A stretch of 64,000 bases of DNA from JBDHDH01 sp039591615 (GTDB lineage Bacteria > Gemmatimonadota > Gemmatimonadetes > Gemmatimonadales > GWC2-71-9): positions 1-64,000 of the forward strand of contig JBDHDH010000009.1 in assembly GCA_039591615.1 (NCBI GenBank), written 5' to 3'. The translations under genes and the position numbers were made by a program. The notes under the pieces are model-generated. The model had not been told where the DNA came from. It made no database searches and saw nothing but the letters and a program-made list of their open reading frames with translations. Shown one piece after another: positions 9,671 through 18,272 of this stretch; positions within the stretch are counted from its first letter, which is position 1; the number at the start of each line of letters is the position of its first letter.

Positions 9671-9686
9671 CCAGGGGACCCCCTGG
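9671..9686. terminator. Short GC hairpin between convergent genes (weak terminator candidate)
   Basis: Arms CCAGGGG and CCCCTGG with a 2-base centre, directly after the stop of the minus-strand dehydrogenase and 65 bases after the stop of the Crp gene. There is no T-run on either side, so intrinsic termination is uncertain. Confidence 0.3.
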
Positions 9687-10799
9687 TCAGCGGTTGTTAT
9701 CGATCGATCCGGGCTGGATGATAGCCTTCGTGACGCGGAGTTCCTCGACATCACGGATCGCGTCGGTCGCGCCATCCAGCCCGTAGCGGCCTCCGATCAC
9801 CTTATGGAATGGGAGGCTGGCTGTGTGCTTGGCGAGCATGCGGAGCGCTCGAACGAGGTGGCGGAAGTCAGTGCCCCACTGACCCCGAATGTCGGCGTGC
9901 TTGCGATTGACATGAACATGGGGATTGATGGTGATGGCACCGGCGTCGGTGTAGTGCCCGGCGACGACGTACGTGCCTCCGTCCCGAAGCAGCTCCAACC
10001 CCTCCTGCACTGCCTTCGGATTGCCGCTTGCCTCGATAACGACATCGGCGCCACGCCCGGCTGTGAGCTGCCGCACCCGCTCGGCGCGGGCCTCAATCGA
10101 TTCGTCAGCCACTGACAGCGTGACGTCGGCCCCGAGGTCCCGGGCCAGCCCGAGTCGGGCTGCCGGGGCGCCGATGGTGACGACGACCTCTGCGCCGCGG
10201 AGGCGCGCAAAGGCCGTTGCCGAAAGCCCCACTGGTCCGGCTCCCTGCACCACCACCGTATCTCCCATGGCCAACGTGCTGCGCTCCACGGCGGCAAACC
10301 CCGTGAACAGTCCACACCCGCCCCCGATGACGTCGTCGGCACGTAGCATCTCGCCCAGCTTGAGAATTCGCACGCCGGGCTTCAGGTAGATCTGTTCCGA
10401 CCACCCACCCAACGGACCTTCGCCTGCCGAATACGTGATTCCGTACACACGTCGCCTGGGACACCGGTTGGGCTGCTGTGCCACCGCACAGAAGTAGCAC
10501 GCGTTACAGACCTCGTGCACATCGTAGAACGTGACGATGTCGCCCGGAGCGATGGGCGTGTCGATCGCGTCACGGTCCACGCCGCGGGTCTCCACGATCC
10601 GCCCCACGCTCACGTGTCCAGGGATGATGGGATAGGGGACGCCAGCGAGGCGCCCGTGATAGAGATGGACGTCGGTGCCGCACACCTCGCTGGCGACGGT
10701 CTCGAGGAGCACGCTGCCATCCGCCATTGGCGGATCGTCGATCTCCCAGCTTTCCAATGGCCGTTCCGGCGCCGTGAGGACCGCAGCGCGAATCGTCAT
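9687..10799 (-). CDS. Zinc-dependent MDR-family dehydrogenase
   Basis: 370 residues from the ATG at 10797-10799 (GGGGAAG upstream). The enzyme should oxidise an alcohol or polyol with NAD(P). Catalytic zinc ligand Cys in EVCGTDVHLYHG, then PGHVSVGR where the family normally has GHE; the Glu after His is replaced by Val here. A full four-Cys structural zinc loop follows (CNACYFC...C). The Rossmann motif GAGPVGLSA sits near 180. The 3' end carries the GC hairpin noted above. The open frame reaches far upstream (to 11435), but that part is low-complexity and holds a better-supported small gene. The substrate is unknown; close context gives no clue. Confidence 0.9.
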   Translation of the reverse strand: MTIRAAVLTAPERPLESWEIDDPPMADGSVLLETVASEVCGTDVHLYHGRLAGVPYPIIPGHVSVGRIVETRGVDRDAIDTPIAPGDIVTFYDVHEVCNACYFCAVAQQPNRCPRRRVYGITYSAGEGPLGGWSEQIYLKPGVRILKLGEMLRADDVIGGGCGLFTGFAAVERSTLAMGDTVVVQGAGPVGLSATAFARLRGAEVVVTIGAPAARLGLARDLGADVTLSVADESIEARAERVRQLTAGRGADVVIEASGNPKAVQEGLELLRDGGTYVVAGHYTDAGAITINPHVHVNRKHADIRGQWGTDFRHLVRALRMLAKHTASLPFHKVIGGRYGLDGATDAIRDVEELRVTKAIIQPGSIDNNR

Positions 10800-11046
10800 G
10801 CTCAGACAGCTTCCCCGCGGTTCAGGTTCCCCTCGAGTATTCGCGAGAGTCTCCAGCGAACAACAGACTCCAGAAGCCGATGCGGACGCCATGGAACACC
10901 ATGGGCGTTGCGGCCGCCGGGAGACACCGTGGCAGGTCGACCCCACGGTGGCCGCCGCCGATGGATCCCTGACCGGCGGCGATTCGACTTGTTGCGACGA
11001 CAGGGATCGCGAAAGCGACGACGCCGCCACTCGCGAAGGAAGACCG

Positions 11047-11310
11047 CTATGCACTCTCCCGACGCCGTGCTTCATGACGCCGGTCTGATTCCGAACGTCG
11101 CTCGAGGCCGCATCGGCGATCCTGTACACGACGATCGGTACCTGTGCGACGATCCGCGCCGGCCGGAGGCACCTCTGCCCGGCCAGTGATGCGCCGATCA
11201 TAGCCCGTGCGGCGATCGCGGCCCGAGCGGCGATCGACTCTGACTCGGCTCGCGCTCGAGAGCTTCCTACGTTGGGCCCATCGGGGCTCGAAGCCGGAGG
11301 ATTCCGCCAT
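11047..11310 (-). CDS. Small Arg-rich protein with repeated DRR motifs
   Basis: 87 residues; GGGAGA ribosome binding site 4-5 bases before the ATG. The body is a run of short repeats of the form (D/E)RRxGxDRR (DRRSGRDRRTGYDRR and later copies), highly charged and probably unstructured or RNA/membrane-surface binding. Similar DRR-repeat small proteins occur in several bacterial groups without known function. The strong binding site supports expression. The gene sits alone upstream of the MDR dehydrogenase gene on the same strand. Confidence 0.55.
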   Translation of the reverse strand: MAESSGFEPRWAQRRKLSSASRVRVDRRSGRDRRTGYDRRITGRAEVPPAGADRRTGTDRRVQDRRCGLERRSESDRRHEARRRESA

Positions 11311-11485
11311 GGATCTCCCAATACGATGCAGGGCGCTGGCCCCGTCGGGTGAGGACGCCGAAAGCTACCGCGCCTGACGCCGTGCCCGCAAACCGGCACG
11401 TGCCCCCCGAGCCAACGGTTGCGTGCGGAGTGCACAGGCGAGAACCTTGGGAGTCACGTGTTACCGCCAGCTGGGAGTCTCGCCC

Positions 11486-11719
11486 ATGGAGATGTTCTGG
11501 ATCTTCCTCGCCGTCGTCGTCGTGGCCCGCAGCCCCATCGGGCGCGCCCTCGCCGACAAGATCGCCGGGCGTGTTGCCCCAGGTACCGATCCCGCTGAGC
11601 TCGAGGCCGTTGAGCAGCGGCTCGAGGCGCGTCTCATCGACCTCGAAGAACGGATGGACTTCGCCGAACGGGTGCTGCAGCGCCAGCGCGGCCGGGAGGG
11701 ATTACCCCCCATCGAATGA
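11486..11719 (+). CDS. Small membrane protein with C-terminal coiled coil
   Basis: 77 residues from the ATG at 11486 (GGGAG upstream). N-terminal membrane helix (MFWIFLAVVVVA), short linker, then a charged coiled coil ending in LEERMDFAERVLQRQ. The layout resembles phage-shock protein B. Two other proteins in this window (43516-43724, frameshifted, and 54355-54588) share the signature L-x-E-R-[ML]-D-F-x-E-R-[VL]-L. It overlaps the next gene by ATGA, so it is translated with the hydrolase. The function is unknown; a membrane-stress or scaffold role is inference. Confidence 0.78.
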   Translation: MEMFWIFLAVVVVARSPIGRALADKIAGRVAPGTDPAELEAVEQRLEARLIDLEERMDFAERVLQRQRGREGLPPIE

Positions 11720-12624
11720 CCGTCCCCCTTCCAGCTCCCCCCCTTCCTGACTGGCTGACACGCATGCTTCCCTCGACAGCCACGCGTGGTCATGTCGATG
11801 TCGGTGGTTACCGAATGCATCTCAGCGAAGTCGGCGAGGGACGGCCCGTGCTTCTCGTACACGGGAATCCCACCTGGGGCTTTCTCTACCGCACAATCAT
11901 GACGAAGCTCCGTAATGAGATGCGGCTCATTGCGCCGGATCTCATTGGGCTCGGGTTCTCGGACAAACCGACGCAGCTCGCCGCTCATACGCTCGAGGCG
12001 CACGCCACGTGGCTTCGACACCTCGTCGAAACACTCGATCTCCGTGATCTCATCTTCGTCGGCCACGATTGGGGAGGCCCCATCGGACTGCGAGCCTTGT
12101 CCGCGATCCCGCACCGGGTGAGGGGGATCGTGCTCCTCAACACCGTCGCCAGCCCTCCCCGGTCCGGCTTCCGCCGCACGAGGTTCCACCGATTCAGCCA
12201 CGTACCACTCCTCAGCGATCTGGTGTTTCGGGGGCTTGGCTTCCCGCAGATCCTGCTTTCGCGGGTTCAAAGGGATCCATCCAGCATCTCGGGCCCGGTG
12301 GCCCGAGCCTACCGCTACCCACTCCGACGATTGCGTGACCGGGTGGCCCCCCTCGCCCTGGCCAGAATGGTGCCGGACTCGGCGTCGCATCCGTCAGTCG
12401 AGCCTCTCACCCGCTGCCGAGAGTTCGTCGAGAGGTTCGGCGGCCCCGTGGCCCTCGTTTGGGGGGATCGCGATCCGATTCTGGGAGGGGTCCGGAGTTG
12501 GATGGAGCGATTGCTCCCGGCTGCATCCGTGACCAGAACCGAGGCCGGGCACTTCCTCCAGGAGGAAGTGCCCGGGGCAATTGCGGCGGCGATACGGGAT
12601 GTGGTGCGGCAGTCGGATGGCTGA
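11716..12624 (+). CDS. Alpha/beta hydrolase of the haloalkane dehalogenase / epoxide hydrolase type
   Basis: 302 residues. HGNPTWG oxyanion motif (about 50-56); nucleophile Asp, not Ser, in GHDWGG, with the Trp next to it that haloalkane dehalogenases use to hold the halide; catalytic acid Asp in VWGDRDP; catalytic His in EAGHFLQEE. These features fit haloalkane dehalogenase or a related epoxide hydrolase, acting in the cytoplasm (no signal peptide). The start overlaps the stop of the small coiled-coil gene (ATGA). The DNA coding for the catalytic His lies inside a perfect 31-base palindrome (see 12545-12575). Substrate unknown. Confidence 0.9.
   Translation: MTVPLPAPPLPDWLTRMLPSTATRGHVDVGGYRMHLSEVGEGRPVLLVHGNPTWGFLYRTIMTKLRNEMRLIAPDLIGLGFSDKPTQLAAHTLEAHATWLRHLVETLDLRDLIFVGHDWGGPIGLRALSAIPHRVRGIVLLNTVASPPRSGFRRTRFHRFSHVPLLSDLVFRGLGFPQILLSRVQRDPSSISGPVARAYRYPLRRLRDRVAPLALARMVPDSASHPSVEPLTRCREFVERFGGPVALVWGDRDPILGGVRSWMERLLPAASVTRTEAGHFLQEEVPGAIAAAIRDVVRQSDG
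12545..12575. repeat. Perfect palindrome inside the hydrolase gene
   Basis: Two perfectly complementary 15-base arms (12545-12559 and 12561-12575) around a single A. It encodes the AGHFLQEEVPG stretch with the catalytic His. In mRNA it would form a very stable hairpin about 50 bases before the stop codon. Confidence 0.85.
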
Positions 12625-12630
12625 TCGTGA

Positions 12631-13126
12631 CTACCCGCCTGGTACGATCTTCTGAACGCGACCGTCGTCGGTCAACACATACAGCTCCCCCGCAGCGTCT
12701 CGCCCGAAGGAGAGCACGCGTCCCAGGGGACTAAACCATTCCGTCTCCTCGGTAACCGTTCCGCTGTCGTAGAGAAAGCTGCGCACCCAGCCTGCGCAGT
12801 AGTCTGCGTAGAAGTAGCGGCCTCGTAACGCCGGCAGAGCAGCTCCCCGATAGACGAAGCCCCCCGTGACCGAGCATTCCGGGGAGTGACCGTATTCCGG
12901 CGCCGGGAGGATCAACCCGGATTGATCGCAGGGATTGGTGGCAAAGCAACTGGGTCCCTCCATGATGTTCCACCCGTAATTGAGGCCTTCCTGGTCCGCC
13001 GGTTCGACGTTCACCTCCTCCCAAGCGTTCTGCCCCCCATCAGCGACATAGTGCCCATTCGTCGACGTCGATGCGAAGGATCGCGCCAAGCCAGGTCCCC
13101 AGGTTCTGACCGTGGCCCTGCGGGTC
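12631..13126 (-). pseudogene. Decayed PQQ-dependent sugar (sorbosone-type) dehydrogenase
   Basis: The 3' part encodes the C-terminal propeller end of a glucose/sorbosone dehydrogenase (GQNAWEEVNVEP, GLNYGWNIMEG, CDQSG, GGFVYRG, GRYFYADYCAGWV). Upstream, in a different frame (13126 down to about 13060), is another piece of the same family (GQNLGTWLGAILRIDVD). In an intact enzyme these pieces are separated by roughly 80-100 residues, so there is an internal deletion plus a frameshift. Everything N-terminal is missing, because the remnant abuts the stop of the aminomethyltransferase gene. The product is surely inactive. Start and end in the neighbour's shadow exclude a simple sequencing error as the whole cause. 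Confidence 0.85.
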
Positions 13127-13132
13127 ACATCC

Positions 13133-14320
13133 TCACGCCCTTTTCCGCTCGGGACTGAAGAAGGGCGTCTTTGCCACACGCACTGCCGCCCGCTTCCGAC
13201 GGTGCTCGACCGTCACTTCCATCGTCAGAGGCGTATCCGGCACGCCGTGTCGGGCTTCCACATGGGCGAGCGCAATGTACTTCTTGAGCAGGGGCGACCA
13301 GCATCCGCTCGTAGCGTAACCAACCTGGCGCCCCCCCGCGTACACTGGCACACTCGTTCGCCACGCAGTTGTGGGTAAGCGCGGGGCAAGGCCCATCTCC
13401 AAATAGAGCCGTTCCAGCGAATCCCAGTCCACCTCGAGTCCCACGAACTTCCAGGCGGGCCCTCGGGCATGTTCTTCCTGCAGCGCCCGTTTGCCCACGA
13501 ACGGTCCTTTGCCCAGGCGGACCGTCCATCCAAGGTTGAGTTCGTAGGGCGAAGACCTCTGCGTCTCGATGAGGGCACGGCGCGACGAGATGTAGTCCAC
13601 CTCGATGAGCAGCAGCCCGGCCTCGATGCGCGCAATGTCGAGGGCGAGAAGCCCGGCAGGGACGAGGCCGTATGGTGCACCCACTTGGATGAGCAAATCC
13701 CAGAGATCCAGGGCAAGATCGTTCGCCACCCAGATCTCGTAGCCCAAGTCCCCCGTGTAACCCGTACGGGAGATGGAGAGAGGGATACCGCGCAGCCTCG
13801 TCTCAATAACCCGAAAGTACTTCAGCGTCGCCAGATCCGTCTCGGCGACCTGCTGGAGAATCTCGCGGGCATTCGGCCCCTGGAGCGAGAGCGCCGCGAG
13901 GCTCTCCGAGATATCCTCGATCTCGACGGTGAGACCGACGGCATTGTCCTGGAGCCAGCCCAGATTCGGATCAGCGGAGGTCATGCGAAAGATCTCCCCG
14001 TCGAGCCGGGCGACGGTCCCGTCGTCGATCACCTTGCCTTCGGAGTCGCACCATGGCGTGTAGACCATCTGCCCAATCCGGCACGCCGAGACGTCGCGCG
14101 TCACCACACGGTCGAGCAGTCCTTCGGCGTCGCGACCGGTCACCCGATACTTGTACAGAGGCGTAATATCGAAGAGCGCTGCCGAATTGCGGACCGCATG
14201 GTACTCGCGGTCGTGCACGAGATCGTAGGAGCCGGCGGCGAGATACCCCGCCCAGCGGCGCCAATTCTGCCCCTCGCACAGGGCGGCCGTCCGTGGATGG
14301 AAGGGCGTGGTCTTGAGCAT
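13133..14320 (-). CDS. Aminomethyltransferase (GcvT) family protein
   Basis: 395 residues covering both GcvT domains: N-terminal folate-binding part (about 20-270: YHAVRNSAALFDITPLYKY, LSLQGPNARE, SRTGYTGDLGYEIWV) and C-terminal barrel (about 300-380). Family members transfer one-carbon units between tetrahydrofolate and a substrate such as glycine, sarcosine or DMSP. No other glycine-cleavage gene is nearby, so it may be a demethylase or related enzyme instead of GcvT proper. The stop is followed within 7 bases by the sugar-dehydrogenase remnant. Confidence 0.88.
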   Translation of the reverse strand: MLKTTPFHPRTAALCEGQNWRRWAGYLAAGSYDLVHDREYHAVRNSAALFDITPLYKYRVTGRDAEGLLDRVVTRDVSACRIGQMVYTPWCDSEGKVIDDGTVARLDGEIFRMTSADPNLGWLQDNAVGLTVEIEDISESLAALSLQGPNAREILQQVAETDLATLKYFRVIETRLRGIPLSISRTGYTGDLGYEIWVANDLALDLWDLLIQVGAPYGLVPAGLLALDIARIEAGLLLIEVDYISSRRALIETQRSSPYELNLGWTVRLGKGPFVGKRALQEEHARGPAWKFVGLEVDWDSLERLYLEMGLAPRLPTTAWRTSVPVYAGGRQVGYATSGCWSPLLKKYIALAHVEARHGVPDTPLTMEVTVEHRRKRAAVRVAKTPFFSPERKRA

Positions 14321-14358
14321 CTCGCCCGCGCGACAGCGGATCCTTGCGCGCTGAGGGC

Positions 14359-14709
14359 CTAGTCTCCCGACTGCAGGAGACTGGTCACCCGACTCGCCGT
14401 GTCCTCGAGAACGGTGCGAAACTCCACGAGCTCTGGGTCGGAAGCCGGTATCAAGCCCGCGTCGATGTCGAACAGGAGGTGTCTGCAGATCTCCGTGACG
14501 CGCTTCACCCGATATCGCGCCACAATCGCTTGCTGCCCTCCAGAGTGTTGCTCGGTGAGGATTGCCCAGACGCTGACGCGGATGTGATCGATGGCGAGTT
14601 TGAAGTCCTCCAGGGTATCTCGGGTCGCAGCCCCGACCACCACCTCGCGCTCGATGGTCTCCAATGCTGCCTTGAGCTTCGATACACGTTCATTCAGCGC
14701 CTCGGTCAT
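14359..14709 (-). CDS. Helical protein of unknown function
   Basis: 116 residues, predicted almost entirely alpha-helical, with heptad-like leading and central segments (RVSKLKAALETIE; DTLEDFKLAIDHIRVSVWAIL). No signal peptide, membrane segment or motif known to me. It lies just upstream of the GcvT-family gene on the same strand, 38 bases apart, and may be co-transcribed. A 7-base inverted repeat (14361-14382) overlaps its last codons. Confidence 0.6.
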   Translation of the reverse strand: MTEALNERVSKLKAALETIEREVVVGAATRDTLEDFKLAIDHIRVSVWAILTEQHSGGQQAIVARYRVKRVTEICRHLLFDIDAGLIPASDPELVEFRTVLEDTASRVTSLLQSGD

Positions 14710-14923
14710 GTCCCGTCCCCCAAGCCTCTCTCTGGCGAAGCGTGCCGCATCTCCACTGCCCCATCGGGCACGACCGTAGACGCTCGACCGCCCTTCTCCT
14801 TCGCATCAAGCTGGCGGCCCGAACCCAGGTCGTGGCGATCTCGGAAGACCGGCGGCGACTCAGCCACATGCCTCATCGCGAGTCCGACCTCGTGGATTGC
14901 GAATTCAGATCCGATCGAGCCCC

Positions 14924-15289
14924 CTAGATCGTCTCCAGGTTCTCGACGGTCCGCTCGTTTCGGACATTTCCCGTGTTGAGCGTGGATTGGGGCTCGAACA
15001 GGAGCACGTGCACCTCGTCATCGGCCACCGGTTTGTGCTCGACACCCCGTGGCACGATATAGAACTCTCCCTCGTTCACCACCACATCCCGGTCGCGCTG
15101 TTTGATGAGCAAGCGGCCGCGAAGCACCAGGAAGAGCTCGTCTTCGGTATCGTGCCTGTGCCAGACGAACTCCCCCTTGAGCTTGGCGAGCTTCACATAC
15201 TGCTCGTTCAGCTCCCCGACGATCTTGGGACTCCAGTACTCCTGAAAGCCGGAGAGCTTCCCCGCTAGGTTGACCGTTCCGCCGAGCAT
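14924..15289 (-). CDS. Cupin-domain protein
   Basis: 121 residues. Cupin motif 1 is intact (HRHDTEDELFLVLRGRLLI: two His and the Glu as metal ligands, then G). Motif 2 (YIVPRGVEHKPVADD) supplies the last His. Small single-domain cupins of this type bind a divalent metal; many are isomerases, dioxygenases or sensors, and the sequence does not decide. The start ATG at 15287-15289 gives the normal size. No signal peptide. Confidence 0.87.
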   Translation of the reverse strand: MLGGTVNLAGKLSGFQEYWSPKIVGELNEQYVKLAKLKGEFVWHRHDTEDELFLVLRGRLLIKQRDRDVVVNEGEFYIVPRGVEHKPVADDEVHVLLFEPQSTLNTGNVRNERTVENLETI

Positions 15290-15613
15290 ATTCGTTACCC
15301 CCGCTCCCCCTCGCCAAGAGGCCTCGGGAACCAGGCGACGGGGTCTTCTTCCCACGTTCCGGAGTCGGCTGACGCCCCCCGGGTCGATGCCGCCACCCAA
15401 CCCAACGCGGGCACTGCGTCTCACACAACACGAGAGACCCGAGCCCAGGGGTTCTCGCAGGCATGGATCGACAGGATTGTAGCGTCGGGGGCCGGCCCAC
15501 GCCACCGTCACGAAACGTGCAATGGCCTTAACCGCGACGACCCCACACATTTCATACCGAGCCATCGGGGGTGCCCTCGGACTCCGGCCGTCAAACCCCA
15601 CAGGGAGCGTGCA
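15290..15613. other. Intergenic region between divergent cupin and universal stress protein genes
   Basis: 324 bases, C-rich on the + strand, with no credible reading frame. It must hold the promoters of both divergent genes, but no clear -35/-10 pair stands out. Confidence 0.5.
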
Positions 15614-16030
15614 ATGTTTCGCAAGATTCTCGTGCCCGTTGACCTGACGGAGAAGAACGCTTGGGCCGTCGAGGCGGCGCGGGATCTCGCGCAGCGGAAC
15701 GACGGGGAGGTGACGGTACTGCACGTCATCGAGACACTCGACGCACCTTTCGAGGAGCTCGAAGATTTCTACCAGCGGCTTGAAGAAACGGCCCGTCAAC
15801 GAATGATCGAACTGGCCAAACCGCTGCGGAGCGCCGGGGTCCGTCACGACTTCCAGATCAGCTACGGAAAGCGTGCTCCTGAGATCGTCCTCTACAGTCG
15901 CGATAACGAGATCGATCTCATCGTCATCACCTCGCACCAGGTCGACCCGGCCGAGGCAACCCGCGGGTTCATGAGCATCAGCCACCAGGTGGCGATCGTG
16001 GCCCCCAGCGCCGTGTTGATTCTCAAGTAG
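15614..16030 (+). CDS. Universal stress protein (UspA family)
   Basis: 138 residues with the Usp fold: first strand KILVPVDLTEKN, strand VTVLHVIE, and the C-terminal APSAVLIL. The usual ATP motif G-x2-G-x9-G-[ST] before the last strand is not recognisable (SHQVDPAEATRGFMSIS instead), so it may belong to the non-ATP-binding branch. Cytoplasmic. Monocistronic by spacing; an 18-base inverted repeat lies 136 bases downstream. Confidence 0.88.
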   Translation: MFRKILVPVDLTEKNAWAVEAARDLAQRNDGEVTVLHVIETLDAPFEELEDFYQRLEETARQRMIELAKPLRSAGVRHDFQISYGKRAPEIVLYSRDNEIDLIVITSHQVDPAEATRGFMSISHQVAIVAPSAVLILK

Positions 16031-16165
16031 CCCGCTCACGGTGCCGGCGGTCGGCGTCCGGCGTCCTCATCGCGAGGTCAGTGGAACCGGCTCCGAAATA
16101 GGCTGCACCCGGCAGGCCACGTGACCACTTGCCACCATCCAGACAGGTCATTGATTAGAGTGGAG

Positions 16166-16183
16166 GCAGGGCCTCGGCCCTGC
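16166..16183. repeat. Inverted repeat between universal stress and S9 peptidase genes
   Basis: Perfect 8-base arms GCAGGGCC and GGCCCTGC with a 2-base centre. It could help terminate the universal stress transcript or act as an operator for the peptidase gene that starts 46 bases later. No T-run follows. Confidence 0.35.
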
Positions 16184-16228
16184 GTGTCTCGTCATGCTTA
16201 TCAATCACGGAGAACCCGGAGGTTCGAT

Positions 16229-18247
16229 ATGATCGGCAAACGGGGAGGGGAGGAGGGACGCACTCGACCGGCGGGGCTGGCCCTGCTGACGCTCCTGGTG
16301 TTCGCGGCGCCTAGTGCCCTTCTGGCTCAGGCGATCACGCCGGAGCAGATCGTCACGATCGAGCAGGTGGGTTCGGTGGCGCTGAGCCCCGACGGGCACC
16401 TGGTCGCCTTCACACTGTCCAAGCCTCGGGACGCCGATGAAGAGTTCGGCCGATCCCGAAGCGAGCTTTGGATCGTTCCGGCAGCCGGAGGCAACCCGCG
16501 CGCGATCGTCACGGCGCCCCAGAGCGCAGGCGCGCCCGAATGGTCGCCCGATGGTGCGACCCTCGCGTTCACGGCCCGCTTGGATGACGACGGGAAGACC
16601 CAAGTGTACGGTGTGCCGGCGGCAGGTGGCGAGCCCCGGCAGCTGACCCACTCGCCGCTCGGGGTGATGTCGTTCGACTGGGCGCCCAATAGCAGGTCCA
16701 TCGCCTACACCGCCCGCGAACCGGAATCGGATGAGGCCATCGCCCGCCGGAAGCGTGGCGACGACGTCAAGGTGGCCGGCGAAGGCGAACGCCACGTGCG
16801 GCTCTGGATCGAAGACCTGGCATCAGGCGAGCAGCGGGCCATTACCCCGGCCGATCGCACGGTACGCAGCTTCGCGTGGGCGCCGGACGCAAGCGGCCTG
16901 GCTCTCCAGATCACCGAGACCACGGACATCGACGCGAGCTACATGTTCCGTCAGATCTTCGTAACCGACGCGCAGGGCATGAACCTGCAACAGCTGACCG
17001 AGACCCAGGGGAAGCTGGGCGCCATGGCGTGGTCGCCACGAGGCGACAAGCTCGCCTTCATCGGGGCCGTCTCCATGAACGACCCCCTGGCCCAGAGCGT
17101 GTTCGCGGTTCCGGCGAGGGGCGGGGCTGCGATCAACCGCACGCCGAATCTCGAGGCCACCGCGCAGTCAGTCGGCTGGCTCGACGAAGACACCATGTAC
17201 TTCACCGCCGCCACCGGCACCAGGACGACGATGTATGCCCTGCCGGAACGAGGCGCGGTGGAGCCGATCGCCGGTGGCGGCTCGGAGATCTTGGGCAGTG
17301 TGAGCTTCGATTCGCGGATGCGACGCTTCGCCGCATCCGCCCACACCAGAGAGCATCCCCGCGAGGTCTACCTCGGCGATGCGAGGAACGGACAGCTCAA
17401 CCGCGTCACCACCCACAACGGCTGGCTCCATCAAGTCGAGTTCGCCCAGCAGGAAACCATCACCTGGGAGGGTGCCGACGGCTGGCAGATCGAAGGCGTG
17501 CTGGTACGTCCGCTCAACCACGTGCCGGGCGTTCGCTATCCCCTCGCCATCCTACCGCACGGCGGACCGGAGGGGATCAGCTATGACGGTTGGACCACGA
17601 GGGCCCTCTATCCGGCCCAATACCTCGCCGCCAACGGCTATGCGGTGCTCATGCCCAACTACCGCGGCAGCGGCGGGCGCGGGGTGGCCTTCTCGAAGGG
17701 CGACCATCGCGACCTCGGCGGCAAGGAATTCAAAGACGTGATCGCCGGGATCGATCACCTCGCAGCGGAAGGCCTGGTCGATCCCGAGCGGGTGGGGATC
17801 AGTGGCACGTCCTACGGCGGATACTTCTCAGCCTGGGCGGGCACCAAGTACAGCGACCGCTTCAAGGCCGCGATCACCTTTGCCGGAATCTCCAACTGGG
17901 TATCGTTTACCGGCACCACCGACATCCCGTTCGAGATGTCGATCGTGCACTGGGATACCTGGTGGTTCGATGATCCCGGCTTGGCCTGGGATCGCTCGCC
18001 GCTGGGGCACGTGAACGGGACCAAGACGGCGATCCTCGTGGGACACGGCCTGGCCGACCCGAGGGTGCATCCGGAACAGTCGATCGAGCTCTACACGGCA
18101 CTCCGGATCAAGGGCGTGCCGACGGGACTGTTGCTCTATCCGCGGGAGCCCCACGGTCTCTTGGAGCGGGCGCATCAGCTGGACTTCATGCAGCGCATGC
18201 TCGAGTGGTTTGACACCCATGTGAAGGGAGACCTGCCGACGACGTAG
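16229..18247 (+). CDS. Secreted S9-family peptidase (prolyl oligopeptidase / acylaminoacyl peptidase type)
   Basis: 672 residues from the ATG at 16229, preceded by GGAGG seven bases upstream. Signal peptide about 1-34 (LLVFAAPSALLAQ). Residues about 40-410 form a PD40-type beta-propeller (LSPDGHLVAFT, WSPDGATLAFT). Residues about 430-672 are the alpha/beta hydrolase: nucleophile Ser in GTSYGG, acid Asp in GLADPRVHPEQ, His in EPHGL. It should cleave peptides in the periplasm or outside the cell. The stop codon runs straight into a 7-base tandem repeat. Confidence 0.94.
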   Translation: MIGKRGGEEGRTRPAGLALLTLLVFAAPSALLAQAITPEQIVTIEQVGSVALSPDGHLVAFTLSKPRDADEEFGRSRSELWIVPAAGGNPRAIVTAPQSAGAPEWSPDGATLAFTARLDDDGKTQVYGVPAAGGEPRQLTHSPLGVMSFDWAPNSRSIAYTAREPESDEAIARRKRGDDVKVAGEGERHVRLWIEDLASGEQRAITPADRTVRSFAWAPDASGLALQITETTDIDASYMFRQIFVTDAQGMNLQQLTETQGKLGAMAWSPRGDKLAFIGAVSMNDPLAQSVFAVPARGGAAINRTPNLEATAQSVGWLDEDTMYFTAATGTRTTMYALPERGAVEPIAGGGSEILGSVSFDSRMRRFAASAHTREHPREVYLGDARNGQLNRVTTHNGWLHQVEFAQQETITWEGADGWQIEGVLVRPLNHVPGVRYPLAILPHGGPEGISYDGWTTRALYPAQYLAANGYAVLMPNYRGSGGRGVAFSKGDHRDLGGKEFKDVIAGIDHLAAEGLVDPERVGISGTSYGGYFSAWAGTKYSDRFKAAITFAGISNWVSFTGTTDIPFEMSIVHWDTWWFDDPGLAWDRSPLGHVNGTKTAILVGHGLADPRVHPEQSIELYTALRIKGVPTGLLLYPREPHGLLERAHQLDFMQRMLEWFDTHVKGDLPTT

Positions 18248-18272
18248 GAAGGCAGAAGGCAGAAGGCAGAAG
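18248..18272. repeat. Heptanucleotide tandem repeat (GAAGGCA)x3
   Basis: Three perfect copies of GAAGGCA plus GAAG start at the base after the S9 peptidase stop codon. A related, less regular repeat follows the stop codon of the M14 gene at 29964-30019. Confidence 0.85.

Noticed and set aside
10800..11435. N-terminal extension of the MDR dehydrogenase frame
   Set aside because: Low-complexity, overlaps the small DRR-repeat gene with its own ribosome binding site, and would give a protein far longer than the family.
13133..14320. Assignment as gcvT of the glycine cleavage system
   Set aside because: No gcvH, gcvP or lpd is near, and the GcvT fold serves several demethylases, so only the family is given.
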